Assembly (NCBI GenBank): GCA_002189035.1
Contig: NEEC01000019.1
Coordinates: forward strand, 1,364,001 to 1,428,000
From: Utricularia gibba
Taxonomy: Eukaryota; Streptophyta; Magnoliopsida; Lamiales; Lentibulariaceae
DNA: 64,000 nucleotides
Direction of reading: 5' to 3'
A model generated the notes under the pieces. That model did not search any database, was not told the DNA's origin, and saw only the letters and a list, made by a program, of their open reading frames with translations. The translations under genes were made by a program, and so were the position numbers. Positions 45,484 through 58,336 of the stretch are shown here, in pieces (position 1 is the first letter of the stretch; every line of letters starts with the position of its first letter).

Positions 45484-48400
45484 CTATAGCATCATTCCTT
45501 TGAGGCTCTTTGCAAGCCAGATCGCTGTATCCCTTGGTGAAACTTTCTCCTTTCCAAATGGCTTCAAAATCACAGCAAGTTCTTCAAGCCTGCTCTGCTG
45601 AAGCAGTTCAGCAGACAGTTCCAAGAGTCCTTCAAGTGCTTCTGCTCTTTGCCTGAAGGAATTTGCATCCCCTGCTTCTTTCCCTGTTGCTTCTTCCTGT
45701 TCTCTGAAATGGGGGGTTTCAGCCTCTGGAGAATCTGAAATAGGGTCTTTGGGAGCGGTTACCATCACATCAATTTCTTGGTTGTCAAATGTGTCTTCCG
45801 AGCAACTTGTACTTCTCTCCATGTTTTCCAGCACTGAATGCTCTGCCCCCACCCGGAAACTACTGTGACGGATGACATGGATTACTTCACCGAATGCTGG
45901 AGGTAGATGTGAGCCCGTTTGTTTTTCAGTAGCTAATCTTTGTACTAAAATTCCCTTATCTGTAGTTTCTGGGATCATGTGGATCACTTCATCGAATGCT
46001 GAAGGGAGATGAGAGGCTTGTTGTTTTTCAGTAGCTAGTCTTTGCACCAGAGTTCCTTTATCTGTAGTTTCTGGGATCATGTGGATGACTTCGTCTAAAG
46101 CTGGAGGCAGATGAGAGGTTGGATTATGTTTCTCAGTCGCCACACCTTGTACCAGAGCTCCCTGATCTGTAGTTTCCGGTATAACATATATGACTTCTTC
46201 GAAAACCGGAGAAGGATGAGCTCCATATTGCTTTTCTGAAGCTAATCTTTGCACCAGCATCCCCTTGTCTGAATATATGTTATTCTGGTTTGAGCCAAAC
46301 TCATTTTCCATGGAACAGAACTTCTTCACCATTGGCTTCTCAATCTCTTCACTCAAAGATGGAGATTCAGAGCCAAGTTTGCTGTCAAAATCCTCTGCAT
46401 CACTGGATCTATCATCCAAAGACAAGGACCCTTGTGCCGAATCAAATGAGCAAACAGTAGACTTGTAGCTATTTGCAGGAGAGCCCGGAGATGAGCTTTC
46501 CCTTCTCACTCCAGAATAGGATGATGAAGGGGAGGAGCAACTAGGACCAGATTCATTGCACTGCACTTCAACATGTCCATTGAAGTTGCCTCCTGCGCTA
46601 TCTGATGGAGCTTCTATTGTTTCTACCTCCGGTTCAGGATTGCGGCTCAAAAGAGTCTTTTTAGGCAAGGAGACCAATGGAGTTTCTGAATCACCATGGA
46701 GCTCAGATCCTTGGGAGGATGCAGACTTGGTGCTGTCTGTGCATATTCTTTTAGACCCCACCTTTTCAGCATCACGGTTAAAGGGCTCTGATCTTGATGA
46801 GTCGTCATTAGAATCACTTGGGGAAATCTTCATATCAGCTTTTCCTTTGCCTGAAGCACCCCTCATCCCAGAAGGGAACAATGGCTTCCGGATCAGGGCA
46901 GAAGGTCTCTTTTGTCTTGCTCTAAGGGGGAATCCTTCTCTGGTCAGAGGCTTCATGGCTCCAGATGGAGCGTTTCCTTCAGTAGTGGGAGCGTTTCCGG
47001 CCAAAGGTAACTAGAAAGATAACCAGAAATGAAGCTTTGTAGAGAATTCTCCATCAAATGGCTGATATGAAAACATCACAGTACCTGATGCTTCAAAAAC
47101 TGCACTCCCTGTGTCTGTCTTGTCTCATCTCCATTGTGAAACAGTTTTGTAACTTCCGGAGATGCTTCACTTATCGTTTTCTTGGTGCTAACAGTACCAG
47201 ATTTTCCATGGCTGCTCCCCAAGGGAGCATCATGCTCTCTGTTCTTCCCTTCTTTTTGGGCCATCATGATATTATTTATGTTCTTTGTCTGCTTCATTTC
47301 CGGGCTATTTCTCTGATCCTCACTCACTTCCGGCAGCAAAGTTGCATCATGCAGATACCTAACAGCTTCATCAGCACCATTCGTCCCCTTCAGGTTGTCT
47401 TTGTCACTGCAAGAGCTGCTGCTTCCTTGGCTCTCACCCATACTCCTCCGGCCATCACGAGGCCTCGGAAGCGGCTTCTCAATCGAGGAAGCAGCAGCCC
47501 GATTCGATGAAAACCGGAACTGATCGACATACGGCCGGAGATACGGGTGCTTCAGCAGTTCAGAAGCCTGAAGCATTGCAGCACAAGATCACACAAGAAG
47601 AAAACAGAGTGCATTCATAAACCATTAAGGGAGATGAATTGGCCATTACACTTGACCGGTGCTCAGGATTCTTCCTAAGCATGCTTTTGATCAGAGCTTT
47701 CCTGCCAGAGGAAATGCAGAAATCAGAACAAAAGCCACTGTCTTTAAAGTTTTTGATTGATAATCCAGTCATCCGATCCTTACAAGAATGGAGAGTAGCA
47801 AGAAGGTAGAGGCCCTATTGATGATCGGTTCACTTTGCTGATCAATCCCGCCATGTCCTGGATCATGCAACAAGTGCTCAGGAATCAGATCAGCACTATT
47901 TCAAGCACAGAATGTATGCATGTTCCAGATTGCTTCAAGAAGGAAGCTTTGTTTCTGAAAAGCATGTGCTGCAGAAATCTTACGAAAGCTTTGAAAGCAG
48001 GACGATGTGCAGCCATTTCATACATACAGCAACCTGGTTTGAGAAACATGTTAGACTTTAGAGTACAGCAATTCCATCACCTTGGGTGGAGGATTCTAGG
48101 GGATACCAAGGGACCAAATATCAGACTTGAATCCGTATGGAATGTCTGCAAGCAGCTCCGGGCACATATAGTTCGGAGTTCCGACCACCTTCCATGTGGA
48201 GGAAAACACTAGACATCAGTTCCAGGAGACTACTACAATTTCATGCTCTTAAGGATGCATACCGAGGAAGCCAGATCATCTGCCTTCAGAGTTTTAGCAA
48301 GTCCAAAGTCACCTGTTTCAGTAAGGTAAGAGCGTTTTTAACCATTTCCATGTTGAAAACTGAATCCGACATGTGATCTGCAAGTACCGAGACGGATGTC

Positions 48401-49444
48401 TTGATGTTTGGTGAGAAAAATGTTGGAGCACTGTCCAGAAAAACAACAAAGAGATCAGCCCTGCTACTGTGTTTCTAGATAGGAAGGTGCCAATCAGATG
48501 CATACTTTGAGATCACGATGGAGAACAAAATTGGAGTGCAGATATTCCACAGCCAGAAGCAGTTGAGTGAACCATTTCAACAGTTTCTGCACAAAAAGTC
48601 CAGCAGAAAAATGAAAGAAAGCAGCTATTGGCCTTGTTTTTCATAGCAGAATCGGCACAAATACAAGATGGGTGGCGTAGCAAAATGCAGCCATTTCCTG
48701 GAGAGGAAAAAGAGTCATACCTCTTCAGGAAAGTACTGGCCATTCGCCTTTTTCATCAATTCAGCCCTGTAAATGTCATAATAAAGCTCATGAAAGTTAG
48801 CAAAAGAAACTCTTATGATATGAAAGAGGTTCGTATGATCATCTTCTTACATGTCACCACCTTCACAGTAGCCAGTAACTATACAAACATAGCATCCCTG
48901 CTCCATTATTCAGATATGAAAGTTTGAGTCTGGAAAACCCAAGTCAGTAATATTTATAACAGAAAGCTACCTTTTCAACCCAGGCTTCCTTGAACTCAAC
49001 AATGTAAGGATGTTGTATTCGGGCGATTAGTGCCATCTGCACGCATATAGCAGTCAAAAGTAGTAACTTTTACAGAACACAGCAGCCCGGAAGAGACACA
49101 TGACTATCGGTCAGGTGGACCAAAACAAGATTTGAGCTGATACATAGCAATGGTAAATTCAACGAGGAAGGAGGATCTGAAAATAGCAGGCTTCTTCATG
49201 TTACCTCCTGATGAGCTGATTTTCGGCATCTTTCTGTCTGTCGGGCTAACCTGATCTTCTTCAGCACATACCTGGAATGGGAACAAGAATTTTGTCTGCA
49301 TCCCCAGAATAAAACAAAGACAGTTTGAGCTGAAAAACATTCCTACTTTTTTCTTTCCAACTTGTGATTAACCAATATGGCTGCGCCGAAAGCTCCACGC
49401 CCAATCTGCTCCATGATTTCATACTGATCCATTTGCGACTCCAT
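45484..49444 (-). CDS. NEK6: NIMA-related protein kinase, NEK6 (IBO1) type
   Basis: Plant NEK6 binds microtubules, phosphorylates tubulin and restrains ectopic cell outgrowth. Fourteen minus-strand exons (starts 49444, 49271, 49036, 48897, 48766, 48586, 48430, 48312, 48188, 48033, 47857, 47701, 47567, 47010; stop 45484-45486); 921 residues, near the Arabidopsis length of about 956. All kinase features are present: [16 protein letters not shown] (catalytic Lys), [59 protein letters not shown], and DIWSLGCC. The [17 protein letters not shown] start matches the NEK6 clade rather than NEK1-3. The long Ser-rich tail carries four tandem repeats of about 34 residues (661-797) and ends with the conserved block [20 protein letters not shown] followed by [12 protein letters not shown]. 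All intron phases agree; a second ATG lies four codons in. Confidence 0.94.
45859..46269 (-). repeat. Four in-frame tandem repeats in the NEK6 tail
   Basis: Within the last exon, four units of 34-35 residues follow one another with no spacer. Each opens D(K/Q)G[11 protein letters not shown] and continues [18 protein letters not shown]. The last unit ends in the conserved [13 protein letters not shown] instead. Unit 1 is the most diverged. Confidence 0.9.
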
Positions 49445-52400
49445 CACTCACCGCCCCTGAAACAAAGCACCCCACACAACACCCCAACTCCACTCCTCCA
49501 AATACCTGCACATCAAAAAGGGAACTGTGAGAGTGAGATTCCCAACAAACAAAAAAAGAAGTAAAAAACAGCGACTTCAGCATACCGTCAACCGAATCTC
49601 CAGATCTTGCAATGCTTCTCCCTCTACTCAAGATCAAGAAGTCCCATCACCCCAAACTTCGAAGCCCAACAGAAAAACATAGTGCTTTCTCATTGAACAC
49701 CAGTAACGAATTCGAGAATGTTTTATGGGTTTGAACCCTGAGACGCCACTTCCAACATCACCTTCCTCTGGGATGAGCTGTCCCCGAAAGCGCCACTCCT
49801 CAGAGCAATGTAACTCGTAAACCTTTTGATGCCTTTTTACTCAAGGTGTCGAAAGCAACAACATTATTTGTAACCAGCTGTGGGGTTCCCATCGATGTTC
49901 CAGCTTCCAACTAACTTTTTCAGTGCCCCCTGTACACAACCGAGAGAGTGAGTAGCAGAAGATACCGTTGGCTGCCGATCCCCCACCAGGGTCTTCACAA
50001 AAAAGTAAACTTTATCAACAAACATCTGAAAAACCACACACAGTGCGCCTTTTCAAGTACATATTCAGGGACAAGCTCCTCTCCTATCTTCAACTCCATC
50101 CATCAAACAATACAAAATTCCTCCTTTTATTCAATTCTGTAACATGACATTCTGATCAATATCAATCCAATGGCCCCCCTTCATATTTTGTATTGCACAG
50201 TAATTCCTTTTTACAGCTGCTGTAAAATTAATAACATAAAAAAATGCTAATATAATAGTGAAACAACATCACCTATTCTTTTTCAAAAAGCACACACATG
50301 GGGTACCAATGAGATAAGGTGGTAGGTATTTCATTTGAACAGACACCACAGCATTAAATCCATTTCCAAGAAATATTTATGACAACAGAATTTACTTTTT
50401 ACCAGGGTAAAAAATAATCTTTTTTTTAACTAAATGATGGGAGACGTGTGCTTTATTAGTTGGTCCACAGACGCCAACTGGCACTCAATATCCATGAAAA
50501 ATAAAATAATGCGAAGTAGGTAGTCCAACTTTGCTTGATTATTAATAATAAAATCGCCATTAATTATAATTATTAAAACAGATTTCGTCACTTCACATCC
50601 ACCCCCACATCTTGCTGGAGCTCATGACTTTATGTTGCAACTCCAATTATTCATAAAAAACAAATGGGTTACCCGATTCGGAACCGAATCGTAATATACA
50701 TATAAATTCTCAAAAAAACTTTTTGATACGTTATTATGATATAATGTAAGTTGAAATTCTATAATTTCGTAAAAATAAGAAATATTTTTACATTTTTTAA
50801 AGTATAAATCACTCGTATTTAATAATAAAATTATTTTTAAAAACATAAATTATTTGAAATAGAGTCAAAGTACTAGTCTTTGGAGATTTTCAACCAAATA
50901 TATTCTAATATTTTAAGATAATTGATTTTAGATCCATTAAAAAATTCGATTTATTTTTATACATAGGGCATATTCTGTTTTATGAATTTCTTGAAATAAT
51001 TTTCTTTAATCTGAAATTTAGATAATGTGATTTTTAGAAATTATTAATTTCATGAAAATTAAATAAAAGATTATTTATAAAATTAAAATATTGTATTTAC
51101 ATAATTTTACAAGTGACTATATTTTATATAATTTAAAAAAAAATTAATACTTTTACATGGGTATTGACCGGCGTCCATAAAGTATTTTTTATAGGTCATT
51201 AATGCCTAAAAGCCTACTCCCAGTAGCTTGAATTTAATACTGGTTGGTTCTGACAGGTCATCCAAACGACGTCGTTGTGCCATTAATAGCTCTCCAGGAC
51301 AGGAATGGTTTCTCTTCTCCTGGAGGGTTAAAAAGGGGCAGTAAATAAGTAGTTGCCGCGCAGTTACTATTGCGGCCGGGGCGTTGGGGCTCAGTTTTAT
51401 TTACTGAGGGTCACCTGAAGAAAACAACCGGAAGAGTAAAAGTGGGCCCACCGCCACCTGTAGTGCATGTATTATCTTGCCTGAGCACGTGATATTCTCT
51501 CACGCACCTCTGTTCGACACGTGCGGTCATTTAATCCTTTGCCTCCCCATAAAAATAAATTCATTAAAGAAATTAAATTCATACCCAATCTTGTTCTTGT
51601 TCCTGAAGAGATATTTGAGTATGCTTTCTGACATATATACTTCCTGAGTTGAGTGGTATTATTCATATTCATATTTATTTTATTTTATTTTATATATTCC
51701 AATTCATATTATTAATTTATTATGAAAAGAATGTTCAAATTCATTTCGGACTAAAGATTTGTTTAGTTGATACGTTTTAATAAACTTGAGATTACATATA
51801 TTTTTTTAATTCCATATATATGGATTTATTTAAAACCGCTTAATTTTATATCTATCCTAATAACTAAGTACTATTCAAAAATTGATTTTAATATAGTAAC
51901 TTTATTTAAATTCAAATAAAATAATTTGTTTTATTTTATTTTCATTAACCAAATATCTTTTATAAAGTATTGTTTTAAAAGTAGAGAATATAAAATCACG
52001 AAAATTGAATATTTACCTGAAATGAATAATATCATATAAAATAAGTATGAATCATAATACTTGATATTATAACCAAAGCTAATCACATACTAATAGTGGA
52101 ATAATTCTTAGTAAAGCTACTCAGTGTCCAAGAGGATGAGGATATAAGGTTAAGGGTTTAATGATAATATTCCATGTTGGTTATAGATGGAAGAGTAGAT
52201 ATGCTTAAATAAAAAGTATTCTAATAATCTTAAAGATATTAATGCATTTAAAAATGGACAATTTATGTCATCAAGTTTTTCAAAAAATGTCTACAATAGT
52301 GCAAAAATTAATGCTTGTTTATATATTGTGTCATTTTTTAATATTTTAAATTTCATATTTGGTATCATAATTTTTAATTTAATATAGTTCAAATATATTT

Positions 52401-52651
52401 GAGCTTTAAAAGTTATGCCAAATATATGGTATTCTATCTTCAATAAAATAATATTAAAATATTATTAATAAATAATATGAAACGAAGGGGGCGAAATTAG
52501 AATCATACGTTTTTTTTTTAATTTTTTTTTAAAAAGGAAATGTAAAAATGTTTGGGGCGAAATTGGAAATGTAAAGGCCGGCGTCGCTTATCGGGGATCC
52601 GGTCCCGTGTTGCGGAGTCTGGTCTAGTCATAAACTCCATTTTGACGTCGG
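49445..52651. other. Divergent intergenic between NEK6 and R3HCC1L-like genes
   Basis: 3.2 kb with no supported gene. 49445-49950 is C-rich leader-like sequence, probably NEK6 5' UTR. 50220-51170 and 51660-52540 are very AT-rich. A less AT-rich island at 51230-51550 carries ACGT-core boxes: ACGACGTCGT near 51268, CACGTG near 51485, ACACGTGC near 51517. I see no RNA gene or mobile element. Confidence 0.5.
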
Positions 52652-54723
52652 ATGGAGAAAACCGCCGGAACCGCCTCGCTTGCCTGGTCGGAGACTGAGG
52701 AGGATCTCGTAGAAAGGGATGAAGTCGACAACGCCATCACGTATCTTGAGTCCGTGGTTTCTAATTTGGAGAAACAGGAATCGCGTAAGAAAGAAACGGG
52801 GGAGTCGTCGACTTTCGTTGCTCGAGAGTTGTCCACAGCGTTGCAACAACTGTCGAAGCTTTATGGTGTTAGGGGTTTCGCCGTGAGAGCCGATCAAACG
52901 GCCCACCAAGCTGCGCAGATTAAATGCCAAAATGGGTAACTCTAATTTCTTCGTAACAGGGATGGGGTAAACCTAATTTGTTGATGAACTTCCATGCTTT
53001 GGCTCTTTCGAGTTGTTTTATCTTTTCCTAGTTTTGGGTATCTCTTCATAGGATCATTCGTGGGTTTTGGCTGATTATAAGCCTCGGAGTGCTAAGAGAC
53101 TAATGACGTAGATGCAAAATCGTTATCTCGGGACTTTTTCAGATATTGTATTGTGCTGTGTTCTTTCATGATTTCGGAAGTATTGCACATTTTTTCTTGC
53201 CATTGATTTTGTACTTGTTTCAAATCCTGCTGGGTGCCCAGGGATTCTCCTGTGAAGAATTACTCAACTTTGGATGATCTTTCGGAATCAAGGGTGACTG
53301 ATGCCTCTTCTCATGGTGAAATCGATCAGCAAGGTAGTACTCGCCATTTTTTGCAAATCTTATCATTTTTTTCCTTTCATTTAGCGGAGAGGGGCGGTGC
53401 CTATTTTGTTAGTTGTAGGGGTTCTTATGCAGTGTTTTGTTTATCAAGAATATAAGAACTAAAATTCCACTCATCCTGTTCGCCAAGGTGATGCTGTGAG
53501 ACCATCTAATGTGCAAAATGCCAGCTGCTCCTGGGAGGATGGTATTGATGGTACATAATATCATTCTCTTGTCGTTTCATGATTTTTGCAGCTTGCTATG
53601 CGCCTAATTTATGTATGGATAGAGTGTGCTGCTGCCTTCATCGTCATTAGTGGACTTCAAAAAATTGTAGTGTTAAGATTTTGGAATTTGCAGACTGGGA
53701 AACAACTGCAGATCACGCTCCAGAAGAATTTCTTTCTCCATTGTTTACATCCAAAGTATCGAAACCCACACTCAAAGATGAAATTTCTGAAACCTATAAG
53801 AGACGAGGAAGGGGTCCTTTCATACAGGGGTTGTATAGCGATAATCTTCCAGAAAAACATGCCGACGATGCTGAAGATAGTTCTGATATCCTTGCTGAAG
53901 ACATAGGAAGACGGATGTGTGAGTTTGTCTGCATTTTTTCGTATTATAGGTCTTTTTTCTGCTCGAATTCATTTAAAGTCCCTGAACAGCTTGCCTGTAT
54001 GTTGGTGATATGGTATTACAGCAATACATGGAACGACCCATGTTCTTGTTCTAGCCGGCCTCCCACTCAGCACCAGGACATCTGACTTGGAAAGGCTCTT
54101 GCATAACTTCAAAGACCGTTTTTTGGTGCGCTGGTTGAACGAGACGACATCTCTTGCTGTGTTCAGGACTCCATCTGATGGTACCAAAAGCTTCAAAATT
54201 GTCTCATTTGTCATTTCTAGAATGTAGTCGTTTCCGCTGTGTGATTCAGCATTAGCTCTGGCGACTGCTTCACTTAATTTATTTTGGATTCTGAATTCAC
54301 CAAGTCCCTTGCATGTACACACATGACATTCTCTTGAATGCTGATTGATATGTACTTCCCACTTCTTGATGCAGCTGCTGATGCCCGCAACACCATCCAA
54401 TTCCCGTTCTCGGTTCGTGTACTTACAGAGGAAGATGAGCTCTTCAGTTCAATTCCTGCCAAAGGTAATCAATCAGTCATCAATCCTCTTCCTTGTAGTG
54501 GCATTTGTTTTAACACGCTTTCCATTTAGACCTGGAGCCACCGCGTCAAAGGCCTCAGACTTCTGCAAGAACTGCCCAGAGAATGATCGCACACGGAATG
54601 GGAATCCGCCTGCCATCAACATTCGGATCCAGCGAATTCCGTAAACAAGAACTCGAGAGGCGAAACCGGATAGTTTCCAGGAGGAGCTTGAAAGATGACG
54701 CTTGGGGCGATGACTCAAAATAG
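52652..54723 (+). CDS. R3HCC1L-like protein with C-terminal RRM-like fold
   Basis: Seven exons: 52652-52935, 53242-53333, 53488-53550, 53694-53918, 54022-54180, 54375-54464, 54530-54723; 368 residues, all phases consistent. The N-terminal 90 residues are acidic and helical (ERDEVDNAITYLESVVSNLE). The middle is Ser/Asp-rich. From about residue 222, THVLVLAGLPLSTRTSDLER and FKDRFLVRWLNETTSLAVFR resemble the RRM-like C-terminal module of the animal R3HCC1/R3HCC1L proteins, with the W-x-(D/N)-(D/E)-T-x-(A/S)-L-(A/G)-(V/I)-F signature. No R3H motif is visible. The last 60 residues are Arg-rich and basic (FRKQELERRNRIVSRRSLKD). Function is poorly known; an RNA-linked role is suggested only by the fold. 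Plant proteins of this type are usually annotated as coiled-coil proteins. Confidence 0.8.
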
Positions 54724-55566
54724 CTGGGCTACCACTCCTACCAGTTGTTAGGCCTCACTGGAAATCGATATTCAATGTTCTTCAAAAATCAATATTAGAA
54801 GGGAAACAACACTACTTCGTATCCACAGCCTTGCAGCTGTACAATTGCAATGGCGGATTTACAGATGGAGATGAAATCATGAAAAGCAAAAGGGTGAAAA
54901 ACATAAAACTTTTTTCCGCTCAAAAAATGGATCTTGGCGATATTGTTTTGGTTTCTGTTCCCCTCCGTCAGGCGTAAAAGAGGGCTCCTTGTTGGAAGCC
55001 CAGCCAGCGTTCATGGCTGATGAGTCGCAATCAATGGCCCAACAGCAATCGTGAAGGAAACCCAATGCTGATCTCCCCACCCCATCTCCCCTACCTAAAT
55101 CTGGATTCTAGATCTGTGACCACCTCCTCCGGTGTCTTGTTTATACGCAAGGTTGGAACTCTTCTTTTTCTCAATGAATTGCTTGCTGGATCCTACTGGA
55201 TAATTAGTTCTGCCTACTCCATTCTAAACGTCACTTGCAAACAAAAGCAGCCTGTTCCCTTTTGTGCCTGACGCCGGAGAATGTGATTTCCCTATGCGTC
55301 CGGTCGTTCATTTTGCGTTCGCCAAATGTCTTTCTTTTCAGCGCCTTCTGGGTGAATGAGCTTTATTTCTTTGAAAATTTCGAAGCAGAAGCTGGGTTGA
55401 TGTGCCGTAGGTAACAACATTCTTACAGGAAGGTGTTGAAAGATTCACTCACGATCAGGAAGTTTTTAATGTGGCTGTCGATTCCTGCTTTTGAGAACTG
55501 GGGTCATCACTGTTCATCTCTTTGGAAATCATCATCTTTCACCCTGTTGTTTCAGGCTGGAGTGAA
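54724..55566. other. Intergenic, probable 5' UTR and leader intron of the IQD gene
   Basis: No supported gene. The stretch just before the IQD ATG ends TTGTTTCAG/GCTGGAGTGAA, a good acceptor at about 55556, so a leader intron starting upstream is likely, as is common in IQD genes. Confidence 0.45.
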
Positions 55567-57466
55567 ATGGGCGCCCCCAAGAGCTGGTTGAAGTCTTTAC
55601 TTGGGCAGAAAAAAGGCTTAAAGTCACCCTCCACAGAGACTGGTGAAAATGTAGGTGCTTTCTTTTAGCTATCTGTTACTCGTCTCTGTGAAAGCAGTAG
55701 AAGATTGCATCATTCTTGCTCTTGTAAAATGCTTTCCTTGCAATCTCGGTGAGAAGATTACATTATTGTGGAGGACCATGTAGATTGAGGTAGTTGGCCG
55801 TCATGTACTACAGCAATGAATGAAGCTAAATTATGTTGTTAGGGAAACTGTTCGCATTGCAGGACTCCAGGTTCAGATTTCTAACATCTTTTTTCTGATC
55901 AGAGATCCGGTGGTGGTGGTGGAAAGATTTGGAGCCGGCGGAGGCGGTCAAGTGATACCCATGATGGACCGGGCAGAAATGCATCAGCAACTGAAGGAAC
56001 CAAAGATAGCAGCCTCCAGGAAATTTCTCATTCAGCATGCTCCCCATCCTCTTCTCTTCAGTTGCAGAACTCAACTCAGTGTCAACAGAAACAATGGGCA
56101 GCAGTGTGCATCCAGACAGCTTTCAGGGGCTTTCTGGTGGATTATTGAATCTTTCCTTATATCCTCCTATCTGCAGTCATGCTTCCTGTATCTGTTCATC
56201 AGATTGTTTCTTTTCTTCAGGCTAGGCGAGCTCTGCGCGCTCTCAAAGGGTTAGTGAGGCTTCAAGCACTTGTCCGTGGACATGCTGTGAGGAAGCAAGC
56301 TGCTATCACACTGCGTTGCATGCAAGCCTTAGTCAGAGTTCAAGCACGCGTTCGAGCAAGGCGGGTGCGCATGGCTTTGGAAGCTCAGTCGGACCCTCAA
56401 AAGCTTCCAGAGAAACATGAACATGAAGCTCACTTTAAGGAAAGCGAGGTAACAATACTTTTGCTCCATTACAGTTCCATGGACACTGAAGCTGCCATAT
56501 TTTTCATCCATCCAGTCAGTATCTCTCTGAGGAATCATCATTCCTGTGACTTTGAAGCAGGATGGATGGTGTGATAGTGTTGGCTCCATAGAAGAAATTC
56601 AAGCCAAGTTACTGAAGAGGAAGGAGGCTGCTGCAAAGCGTGAGAGAGCTATGGCATATGCTCTTGCAAACCAGGTATCCGTCTGACATTGAAAAGTATA
56701 CTGATTCTCATTCAATAGCTCAACGCTGGAATGCAGTGGCAGGCTGGGTCGAGGCAGCAAGCAGTGCCTGCTGGTTTTGAACCAGATAAAACCGCATGGG
56801 GCTGGAATTGGCTCGAGCGATGGATGGCAGTTCGGCCATGGGAAAACCGCTTTCTAGACATGAATCTTAAAGATGGGGTGAAGGTGAATGACAATGCGGA
56901 AGGAAAAGCAACTGATATTTCATCAAGTCAGATCAACCCGAAAGTAAACATGCCTGCTGTTAAAATAGCAAATGGAAATGGCCCCTCTCGTTCTAGCAAC
57001 AACTCCAACATCTCCAATGAGAAGAGAGCAACCTCGCATTCTGATGGATGTGATTCTTTGGTAGAAGCATCAGGGTCTGGAACAAATTCTAAACCTGCTC
57101 TCCGATACATTGCCGAGGAAACTACTTCGAGGCGCAATGTTATGATGCGATCGAAAAGCAACCCAAAAGAAAGATCTTCCCTTTCAAACAAGCAAGGGAA
57201 GAAGCGATTATCACTGCCTGATAATGGTATGTCTTTCCTTCTTCCAAATTGTCACAACTCATATATTCCTCCTCAGATACCATTTGACCTTATTTTCGCC
57301 AATCTGTTTGTCATCTCTGCTAGACCGTGCAGCCCAACCAGCCAAGCAAATGAGTAGAACATCACTTAAAAGGTCTCCTTCAGCCCCAAAATCCTCAAAC
57401 ACAAAATCCAGAAGCAATGGAAACGATGGAAAGGATGCAAAGCTTAGCCCCAAGGCCAACGAGTAA
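55567..57466 (+). CDS. IQ67-domain (IQD) calmodulin-binding scaffold protein
   Basis: IQD proteins bind calmodulin and associate with microtubules, membranes or the nucleus to shape cell form. Six exons: 55567-55650, 55903-56136, 56221-56448, 56561-56674, 56737-57226, 57324-57466; 430 residues. The start [17 protein letters not shown] is typical. The IQ67 domain spans about residues 95-162: [40 protein letters not shown], then [19 protein letters not shown], with three spaced IQ motifs and overlapping 1-5-10 and 1-8-14 calmodulin patterns. The phase-0 intron between GFL and ARR is the position conserved across the family. A further block [17 protein letters not shown] is followed by a basic, Ser-rich tail (isoelectric point clearly high). 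The subgroup cannot be fixed without a tree. Confidence 0.95.
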
Positions 57467-58336
57467 AACTTTCTATCTCCCCAACAACCTCTGCACTTGC
57501 CCATCAGCATATTCTTCGGATTGTACATAAATTGCAGGTACAAGTTGCTCAACAGACTGCAGAGTTGCTTCTGAAATAAGAGGGCTCTTGAATCTGCATA
57601 TGGTGTCCTTGAAAATTTCTGTATGGTTCATGAGTAATTATTGTGTTGATTGGTTCAGGGTACTGCTACTTTCTCCAGGTAGTGTGCTGTAGTGTGTGCA
57701 TTCTTCTTCAATCTGCAAAACTGTTTCTTTCTCAATACACATTTCAACTCCTTGAGGAGTCTGAAGCCAACTACTATTAATCCATATGATTATGAAAGTG
57801 AAAATGGAAGCACTCCTAATGTGGATTACGGAATCTAATTGAATTAGAGATGTACTGAATATTGAAATATTAAAAGAATTTCGAAAATTATTGAAAAATA
57901 AAATAAGATTTGGTTTAATTGTTATTTGTAAATAAGATATTATTATTTTGAAAAAATACTATAAGTGATTAAAAATTATTTAAACGAAATAACATTTAAT
58001 ATTTCGTTAAAAATGCAGAAAAAAAGTATTATTTTAGTTTATATTAATTCAAATTCTTAATATTTTATTTTTTTCTCTCAAATCCTTAAAATTATTCCGT
58101 ATCAAATAGAAGGGTTCCTCCTCCGGCCATGCAACATTTTATACAAAACAAGAAGAATAAATATTCTCTCGGTTTCAAACTAAACGACCACATTGTGTAA
58201 TGTTCTCCAGTACCAACCTTGACGGGAAGAGGGGAGGACTGCTTCCATGGGCTGTAAAATGGACCAACGTGTGGCTAAAAACTATCCACCTTGCTGAACA
58301 GAAGCATGATTCTCTCGGGAAAAAAGGCAGGCAGGC
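57467..58336. other. Convergent intergenic between IQD and RHF2A genes
   Basis: 57467-57780 is probably IQD 3' UTR. 57840-58080 is AT-rich. 58100-58336 is probably RHF2A 3' UTR. No gene supported. Confidence 0.5.

Noticed and set aside
46556-47014. 152-codon plus-strand frame
   Set aside because: It is the antisense shadow of the NEK6 last exon, whose frame is conserved.
47058-47510. 150-codon plus-strand frame
   Set aside because: Antisense of NEK6 exon 13; no motif of its own.
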